From an uncultured Bacilli bacterium (GTDB lineage Bacteria > Bacillota_I > Bacilli_A > RF39 > UBA660), in NCBI GenBank assembly GCA_934090735.1, contig CAKOJR010000001.1, forward strand, positions 124,001 to 188,000: 64,000 nt of DNA, written 5' to 3'. Positions 59,075 to 64,000 of the stretch are shown here, one piece after another (within the stretch, counting starts at the first letter, position 1; every line of letters begins with the position of its first letter). The notes beneath the pieces were generated by a model. It did not search any database. It was given only the letters and a program-made list of their open reading frames with translations, and was not told the DNA's origin. Both the position numbers and the translations under genes were made by a program.

Positions 59075-60031
59075 ATGCTAGAAAAAAGCATATATAAAGC
59101 AATTAGTAAATATAATAATATAGTTGTTGCAAGACATATCGGACCTGATCCAGATGCTGTGTGTAGTCAGCTTGCTTTAAGAGATTCGATTAAGCTTACA
59201 TTTCCTAAGAAAAATGTTTATGCTGTTGGACTAAGCGTTTCTAGATTTAAGTATTTTGGACATTTAGATCATATTGATGATAGTACTTTAGAAAAACCAT
59301 TACTTATTGTTTTAGATTTACCAAATATATCTAGAATTGATGGAGCTAATATAAAGAATTATGCTGATGTAATAAAGATAGATCATCATCCTTATGAAGA
59401 TAAGATGGGTTCTTTAGAGATAGTTGATACTAGTAGTTCTTCTACTTGTGAGCTTATTGCTCTTCTTATAAAAAATACTAGACTTAAGATGGATGATAAG
59501 ATAGCTGAAAATCTTTATTTAGGTATGGTTGCTGATAGTGATAGATTTTTACTTTCAACAACTACTGCAAGAACATTAGATGTAGCTTCGTATTTAGTTA
59601 AAAATTATAATTTTGATTTAAATAATAGTTATAAGATGCTTTATGATAGACCTCTTAATGAGTTTAAGTTTCAAGCATTTTTAGCTCTTAATATGACTGT
59701 TACTGAAAATGGTTTTGCATATATGAAGATTACTAAAGATATGATAAATGAGTATGGTGTAGATGCAGGTAGTGCTTCTAACATGGTTAATAATTTTAAT
59801 TTCATAAAAGAGGTTATTGCTTGGAGTTTTGTATCTTATGATGAAAAAACAGAATTATATAAGGTAAATATTCGTTCTAGAGGACCAGTTATAAATGAGA
59901 TTGCTCAGCAGTTTAATGGTGGGGGTCATAAGTTTGCTTCTGGTGCTAGAATAAAGAATGCTGATGATATTGATAGATTATTTAAAGCATTAGATGATGC
60001 TTGTAAGACTTATAGGGAGACTAATTTGTAG
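59075..60031 (+). CDS. nrnA: NrnA-type DHH/DHHA1 phosphoesterase
   Basis: 318 aa. Bifunctional oligoribonuclease / pAp phosphatase family. VVARHIGPDPDAVCSQLALR is motif I (usually DxDAxGS; Val-Cys replaces Gly here), LLIVLDLPNISRID motif II, IKIDHHPYED the DHH motif, and GMVADSDRF motif IV. C-terminal DHHA1: FNGGGHKFASGARI. Degrades short RNAs and may recycle pApA. It begins 11 bp after ackA behind AAGGAGTGA, so it is cotranscribed. Confidence 0.92.
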   Translation: MLEKSIYKAISKYNNIVVARHIGPDPDAVCSQLALRDSIKLTFPKKNVYAVGLSVSRFKYFGHLDHIDDSTLEKPLLIVLDLPNISRIDGANIKNYADVIKIDHHPYEDKMGSLEIVDTSSSSTCELIALLIKNTRLKMDDKIAENLYLGMVADSDRFLLSTTTARTLDVASYLVKNYNFDLNNSYKMLYDRPLNEFKFQAFLALNMTVTENGFAYMKITKDMINEYGVDAGSASNMVNNFNFIKEVIAWSFVSYDEKTELYKVNIRSRGPVINEIAQQFNGGGHKFASGARIKNADDIDRLFKALDDACKTYRETNL

Positions 60032-60040
60032 TCTTCTTTT
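60014..60040 (+). terminator. Terminator of ackA-nrnA
   Basis: AGACTA (60018-60023), ATTTG loop, TAGTCT (60029-60034), then TCTTTT; it overlaps the nrnA stop. Confidence 0.6.
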
Positions 60041-60107
60041 GTTTTTACTTAATTTTTACAAAAAAACTATATAATAAATTGTAGAAAGATATGATAATGG
60101 TGATAGA

Positions 60108-60422
60108 ATGAAAATTAACTTCGCATTTTACAGCACAAGTTGGCTATTTAAATATAGCAATTAATTTAAATTCATATAGCACTGCAAAAAGTGATTATAA
60201 AAATGTTTTAGATGAGTTACTTATCTGGGTTAAATATTACTATGAAAATAAAAATTTAAATATAGTGAATCATGATAATTCTTTAAGAATTCATGTTTTG
60301 TTAGAGGATATTAGGTATTTGATAAGAATATCGAAATAGAGTTAGAAATTGCTGATAATATATTAATTAGGTATGAAGCTATAGTTAAAATGATAAATGA
60401 TGAAAGAAAGAGCGCTTGTTAG
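60108..60422 (+). pseudogene. Decayed hypothetical gene between nrnA and fmt
   Basis: An ATG at 60108 reads MKINFAFYST and soon stops. The other frames continue coding-like text: IAINLNSYSTAKSDYKNVLD then ELLIWVKYYYENKNLNIV (about 60152-60340), and after a further frame change DKNIEIELEIADNILIRYEA then IVKMINDERKSAC to the TAG at 60420. Two frameshifts thus break a protein of about 100 aa. The residual protein is helical and polar and I do not recognise it. This accounts for most of the 450-bp space between nrnA and fmt. Confidence 0.6.
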
Positions 60423-60437
60423 TGTTCTTTTTCTTTT
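60407..60437 (+). terminator. Terminator upstream of fmt
   Basis: AAAGAGCGCT (60407-60416), TGTT loop, AGTGTTCTTT (60421-60430) with G-U pairs, then T-rich tract. Confidence 0.6.
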
Positions 60438-60481
60438 ATTTTGTGTTTTGTTTTGATAAAATAAATATGGAAGGTGAAATA

Positions 60482-61405
60482 ATGGATAAGTTAAAAGTTG
60501 TATTTATGGGAACACCTTTATTTAGTGTTAATGTATTAAATGCTTTAGCTGATAATTATGATGTTGTACTTGCAGTAACATCCCCGGATGCTTATGTTGG
60601 AAGAAAGAAGATTTTAACTCCTTGTCCAGTGAAGAGGCGTGCGATAGAGTTAGGTATTCCAGTTATTAATCCAGCTAAAGTTAGTAATGATTATGGAGAT
60701 ATAGTAAAAGCTGAGCCTGATGTTATTATTACTTGTGCTTATGGTCAGATAGTGTCTAAAGATATTTTAGTTATTCCTAAGTATGGATGCATTAATATAC
60801 ATGCTTCACTGCTTCCTAAATATAGAGGCGGAGCACCAATTCATTATGTTTTAATTAATGGAGAAGAAGAAACTGGTGTTACTCTTATGTATATGGATGA
60901 GGGAATGGATACTGGTGATATGCTTGTTAGTGAAAGTATAAGAATAGATGATAATGATAATATAGAAACATTAAGCAATAAGTTATCAGTACTTGGTTCT
61001 AAGATGATTGTTAAATATTTGGAAGATATTATTAATGGTAAAATCAAGAGAGTAAAGCAAGATAATGTTAAAGCTACATTTGCAAGAATTATTAAAAGAA
61101 GTGATGAACATTTAGATTTTAATGTTAGTAATAGAGATGTTTTTAATAGATTTAGAGCTCTTAGTCCTAATCCACTTCCTAATTTTATTATGGATGATGC
61201 AGAATTTAAAATAGCAGAGTGCCAGCTTTGCGATGAGGAAGGCAATGCTAGTGAGATTATTAGTGAAGGAAAAGATTATTTTGTTATAGGATGTGCTAGT
61301 GGGTCTATAAAAGTTACAAAGATTAAGCCATCTGGGAAAAATATAATGAGCGTTAGAGACTTTAAAAATGGTTATGGTAGTCTTTTGGGTAAGGTGTTAA
61401 AGTGA
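60482..61405 (+). CDS. fmt: Methionyl-tRNA formyltransferase
   Basis: 307 aa. Formylates initiator Met-tRNA with 10-formyl-THF. VVFMGTPLFSVNVLNAL at the start, then INIHASLLPKYRGGAPIHYV with the catalytic Asn/His and the SLLPKYRG motif. TGVTLMYMDEGMDTGDML follows, and a C-terminal OB-like domain from about 205. The start is the ATG at 60482 behind GGAAGGTGA; the longer frame upstream overlaps a terminator. No def gene beside it. It overlaps the next gene by 4 bp (GTGA). Confidence 0.96.
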   Translation: MDKLKVVFMGTPLFSVNVLNALADNYDVVLAVTSPDAYVGRKKILTPCPVKRRAIELGIPVINPAKVSNDYGDIVKAEPDVIITCAYGQIVSKDILVIPKYGCINIHASLLPKYRGGAPIHYVLINGEEETGVTLMYMDEGMDTGDMLVSESIRIDDNDNIETLSNKLSVLGSKMIVKYLEDIINGKIKRVKQDNVKATFARIIKRSDEHLDFNVSNRDVFNRFRALSPNPLPNFIMDDAEFKIAECQLCDEEGNASEIISEGKDYFVIGCASGSIKVTKIKPSGKNIMSVRDFKNGYGSLLGKVLK

Positions 61406-61875
61406 AACTTCTAATAAAACAAAAAGTATTTAGCTGGTTTGATAGTTATAATATTTATGATGAAAATGAAAATGTCATTTATAAAGTTAAAGGTGAATTT
61501 GCTTGGGGACATTTACTTAGGATTTATGATGAAAGTGATATGGAAGTTGGGTTACTAAAACAAAAGATGTTTACATTGTTTCCTAAATTCATTTTAAGAG
61601 TTAAAGATAAAGAATATATATTAAATAAAGAATTTACCTTTTTAAAAGAAGTGCTTTCGATTAATGATTTAGATATGGTCGTAATGGGTAATTTTTTAGG
61701 TTGGAGTTATGAGATTAAAAGGAATGATAAGGTAATTGCTAGGACATCTAAAAAGTTAAGTTATACGGATGTATATGAAATTAATATTAAAGATGAAAAA
61801 GATTCACTTTTAGTACTTTTAATAGTTTTATCGATAGATGCACTACATTGTAATAATGGAGGAACTAATGGGTAA
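61402..61875 (+). CDS. LURP-one-related (Tubby-like) protein
   Basis: 157 aa. KLLIKQKVFSWFDSYNIYDE, then VKGEFAWGHLLRIYD and LGWSYEIKRNDKVIARTSKK are typical of the LOR/YxjI family, a 12-stranded Tubby-like barrel with a central helix. The C-terminal DALHCNNGG matches the family end. Role in bacteria unknown, possibly lipid or membrane association. GTG start overlapping the fmt stop; it opens a cluster of envelope-related genes. Confidence 0.82.
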   Translation: MKLLIKQKVFSWFDSYNIYDENENVIYKVKGEFAWGHLLRIYDESDMEVGLLKQKMFTLFPKFILRVKDKEYILNKEFTFLKEVLSINDLDMVVMGNFLGWSYEIKRNDKVIARTSKKLSYTDVYEINIKDEKDSLLVLLIVLSIDALHCNNGGTNG

Positions 61876-62434
61876 GTTTAAGGCAATATGGAATAATCCT
61901 AGATATAATGCTTTAATCAGATTGGGATTATGGTTTATATTTTTTACATTCGTGATAATTTTTATTAGGGTTTCACCTAAAGAGGAGAGTAAAACTAAAA
62001 ATGAAGTAACAAAGCAAATTACATATACTGATATAAAGAAAGAGTTTATAAATTCATCTGTAATGCTTACTATAGATAATGGGATATATTATGTTAATGG
62101 TGTTATTAAAGATGGGACGTTTACAGGAACTATTCAGGATGAAAATACAGTTAATAAAGTTTATTATGATGGTGTTATGTATTTGGTTGATAAGGGAGAG
62201 AAAACAGAAACTGATTTATATAGTGAATTTAATGATAAACTTATTTTACCAAAAGATATTATTAGTGTAATAGATAATTATAATGGGTTACTTAAAACTG
62301 GTGAAAATGAAAAAAGTTATACTTATGATATAAATGATGGCAAGTATGTTATTTATGTTAAAGATGAAAAAATATGTAAAGTTACATATGAAAAGGATAA
62401 TTTAGTGTATACTTTAGAGTATAATTTCTTATAG
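61868..62434 (+). CDS. Membrane-anchored hypothetical protein
   Basis: 188 aa. The ATG at 61868 follows GGAGG and overlaps the LOR gene by 8 bp. A cytoplasmic head of about 16 residues, one membrane helix (LIRLGLWFIFFTFVIIFIRV), then an extracytoplasmic beta-rich domain of about 150 residues with repeated Tyr/Asp-rich strands (GIYYVNGVIKDGTFTGTI; VYYDGVMYLVDKG). Not recognised. Translationally coupled with the LOR gene. Confidence 0.7.
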   Translation: MGKFKAIWNNPRYNALIRLGLWFIFFTFVIIFIRVSPKEESKTKNEVTKQITYTDIKKEFINSSVMLTIDNGIYYVNGVIKDGTFTGTIQDENTVNKVYYDGVMYLVDKGEKTETDLYSEFNDKLILPKDIISVIDNYNGLLKTGENEKSYTYDINDGKYVIYVKDEKICKVTYEKDNLVYTLEYNFL

Positions 62435-62452
62435 AAGTAAGAAGAGGTAAAG

Positions 62453-63328
62453 ATGAAAAAGAAGTTTTTAATATTTTTAGTATCAATTGGTTTGATATTT
62501 TCTGGCGTAAGTTTGGTTAGAGCTGATAGTGGTTGGGACTCAAGTTATGATTCTGGTGGTGGCGGATGGTCATCAGGTGGAAGCAGCTGGTCTGGAGGAA
62601 GTAGTAGCTGGGATTCTGGTTGGAGTAGTGGTGGCTCTAGTGGGAGTCATTCATATAGTTATTCAGATGGTGGCAACATATCTTTTTTGATATTTTTTGT
62701 AATAGTTATAATTATAATTATTTATTGTAGTATTAATGGTGGCAAAGGTGGTTCTAGTTCATCATCAAATAGAGCAGATAATTATCCAGAAATTAAAGAT
62801 GACAGATTAAAGAAGATAGGTATGGATGCAGATGAGTTTAAAAAATTGGCATTCGAACTATATAAGAATATTCAAGAGGAATGGATGAATTTCGATTATG
62901 ATGGCTTAAGAAAACATTTGACTGACGAATTATATAATACGTATATGATGCAACTTGATGCCTTAAAAGTAAAGGGACAGCAAAATATTATGAAAGACTT
63001 TGAAAATATTGCGGTTAAAATTACTAATATTACAGAAGAGTCTGGTATGGTTAATGTTACTGTTTATCTTCATACAGCAATGTACGATTATGTAGTTGAT
63101 AATAATAAGAAGGTTGTAAGAGGTAAGGATAATCATAAGTTAGATATTGAGTATACAATTACATTTGTTAAGTCTAGTGAATCTAGCCAAGAAGTTTGTC
63201 CTAATTGTGGAGCTCCATTTAAAGGTGTAGCTGGTGGGACTTGTGATTATTGTGGAAGCACAATTGTTACTGGACCTAAAGAATATGTTATGAGTAAGAA
63301 AACTTGTATTGGTCAAAGGATGAGATAA
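62453..63328 (+). CDS. Tim44-like membrane protein with Gly/Ser/Trp-rich region and zinc ribbon
   Basis: 291 aa. Signal peptide (FLIFLVSIGLIFSGVSLVRA), a low-complexity stretch of Gly, Ser, Trp and Asp (about 26-72), a membrane helix (FLIFFVIVIIIIIYCSI), then a Tim44/MRP-L45-like domain (about 120-240: FKKLAFELYKNIQEEWMNFD). The C-terminus has CPNCGAPF and CDYCGSTI, a zinc ribbon. The next gene encodes a second Tim44-like/zinc-ribbon protein in a 1-bp overlap. Together with the SPFH-type gene after it, this suggests a membrane-associated complex. Function unknown. Confidence 0.8.
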   Translation: MKKKFLIFLVSIGLIFSGVSLVRADSGWDSSYDSGGGGWSSGGSSWSGGSSSWDSGWSSGGSSGSHSYSYSDGGNISFLIFFVIVIIIIIYCSINGGKGGSSSSSNRADNYPEIKDDRLKKIGMDADEFKKLAFELYKNIQEEWMNFDYDGLRKHLTDELYNTYMMQLDALKVKGQQNIMKDFENIAVKITNITEESGMVNVTVYLHTAMYDYVVDNNKKVVRGKDNHKLDIEYTITFVKSSESSQEVCPNCGAPFKGVAGGTCDYCGSTIVTGPKEYVMSKKTCIGQRMR

Positions 63329-63867
63329 TGGAAGAAAAGTATAAATTACTTGGAGGGGATTTTTCCCTTCCTATGTTTATAACTAAAGTTAATAATATAT
63401 TTGTAATGTATTATACAGCAATTATGATGGATGATGAAAAGAGAGTGGCTCACTTTTTGTCAGATGAGGTTTATCAAGGTTTGAAGGAAAGAATTGCTAA
63501 ATTAAATGCGGCAAATGAAAGAGAAATGTTTGATGAACTTAATGTGAAAACTACAGTAATTAGTGATATAATAGATACAGGTGATGAGTATATTATCAAA
63601 GTTACTCTAATAAGTAGATATATGGATTATATTATTGATAAAACTACTTTTAAGTATAAAAGAGGAGTTAATGACAGAAGAATAGAGAAAACTAATTATT
63701 TGGAGTTTCATAAAAAGAAGAATGTTAAAGATAAAGGAATAGTTAGTAAGTGTCCATCATGTGGGGCATCAGTTGATGTTAATAGAAGTGGACATTGTGA
63801 GTATTGCGGAACAACATTTGATAATGAAAATTATGATTGGATTTTAACATCTATACAGGATGTTTAA
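63328..63867 (+). CDS. Tim44-like zinc-ribbon protein
   Basis: 179 aa; start at the ATG at 63328, which shares one base with the preceding stop (TAATG). No signal peptide. A Tim44-like domain (KVNNIFVMYYTAIMMDDEKR; FLSDEVYQGLKERIAKLNAA) is followed by a zinc ribbon, CPSCGASV and CEYCGTTF. Shorter, soluble relative of the preceding gene product. Confidence 0.75.
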   Translation: MEEKYKLLGGDFSLPMFITKVNNIFVMYYTAIMMDDEKRVAHFLSDEVYQGLKERIAKLNAANEREMFDELNVKTTVISDIIDTGDEYIIKVTLISRYMDYIIDKTTFKYKRGVNDRRIEKTNYLEFHKKKNVKDKGIVSKCPSCGASVDVNRSGHCEYCGTTFDNENYDWILTSIQDV

Positions 63868-63889
63868 AATAAAAGGAAAGAGGTAAATT

Positions 63890-64000
63890 ATGGGATTAAT
63901 TAAAGCAGCCGGTAAGGCAATATCTAGCACACTTAAAGATCAATGGAAAGAGTTTATTAAGTGTGAAAATATGGATAATAACACATTAATGGTTAAGAAA
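63890..64000 (+). CDS. SPFH-domain protein, YdjI-like (5' part)
   Basis: 37 codons before the window ends. MGLIKAAGKAISSTLKDQWK followed by EFIKCENMD matches the start of YdjI/virion-core-like SPFH proteins, where a GLIKA...DQWKEF motif leads into the SPFH domain and a zinc ribbon usually ends the protein. AAAGAGG precedes the ATG. It lies 22 bp after the Tim44-like gene, in the same operon. Confidence 0.75.
   Translation, partial: MGLIKAAGKAISSTLKDQWKEFIKCENMDNNTLMVKK

Noticed and set aside
1..64000. CRISPR array, insertion sequence or prophage
   Set aside because: I saw no regularly spaced direct repeats, no transposase and no phage structural genes.

Overview
This is a low-GC, AT-rich chromosomal segment from a Firmicute, most likely an uncultured gut Bacilli or Erysipelotrichia-type lineage (RF39/RFN20-like). 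That placement is an inference. It rests on B. subtilis-like gene order (ireB-ruvX-DUF1292-mltG-trmR-trhP1-trhP2-greA; spoVB-comN; rel-dtd; ezrA-cysteine desulfurase-thiI-ackA), Gram-positive cell-division genes (sepF, divIVA, ezrA), an L20-type infC-rpmI-rplT leader and a GerA spore-germinant receptor operon. The last suggests the organism sporulates. TGA is used as a stop and TGG for Trp, so the code is standard. Nearly every core gene has a GGAGG- or GGTGAT-type ribosome site.

Layout. 1-3.6 kb: tail of a probable AAA ATPase, a DUF2357 protein and a membrane protein with Asp-rich calcium-type repeats, then carbamate kinase. 3.6-7 kb: gerAA-gerAC-gerAB on the minus strand behind a sigma-G-like promoter. 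7-9.3 kb: infC-rpmI-rplT under a strong promoter with an L20 leader; L20 carries an extra C-terminal Rho-N/SAP-like domain. 9.3-10.1 kb: two small convergent RNA/peptide loci resembling type I toxin-antitoxin modules, next to tRNA-Ala. 10.2-12.4 kb: Y-family polymerase with YolD. 12.5-34.8 kb: priA, glyS behind a T-box-like attenuator, division genes, hemW, the yrr-type operon, tig, spoVB, comN, a RelA-like synthetase and dtd. 34.8-45 kb: small membrane proteins, uvrC, a third and a decayed fourth toxin-antitoxin-like locus, TetR and an MMPL exporter fused to a secreted-type domain. 45-64 kb: a nuclease, rpoZ, polA-mutM, ezrA-desulfurase-thiI, a sigma-like protein, ackA, nrnA, fmt and a cluster of Tim44-like/zinc-ribbon envelope proteins.

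Two dispersed systems stand out. (1) Four paralogous secreted proteins (14.7, 33.2, 43.6 and 54.2 kb) share a C-terminal C-type-lectin-like domain. One (43.6 kb) ends in a GC-rich block full of NNC codons, the signature of a variable repeat diversified by a diversity-generating retroelement (DGR). No reverse transcriptase or template repeat is visible here, so any diversification would act in trans. The 33.2 kb copy is a multiply frameshifted pseudogene. (2) Four small loci (9.35, 9.8, 38.6 and 43.45 kb) each encode or once encoded a 27-30 residue hydrophobic peptide facing a roughly 90-110 nt convergent antisense RNA. In three of them both transcripts start with the same hairpin-forming sequence, so the locus is bounded by inverted repeats. 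Two peptide genes are intact and two carry single frameshifts. These small genes and RNAs are easily missed by length-cutoff gene calling.
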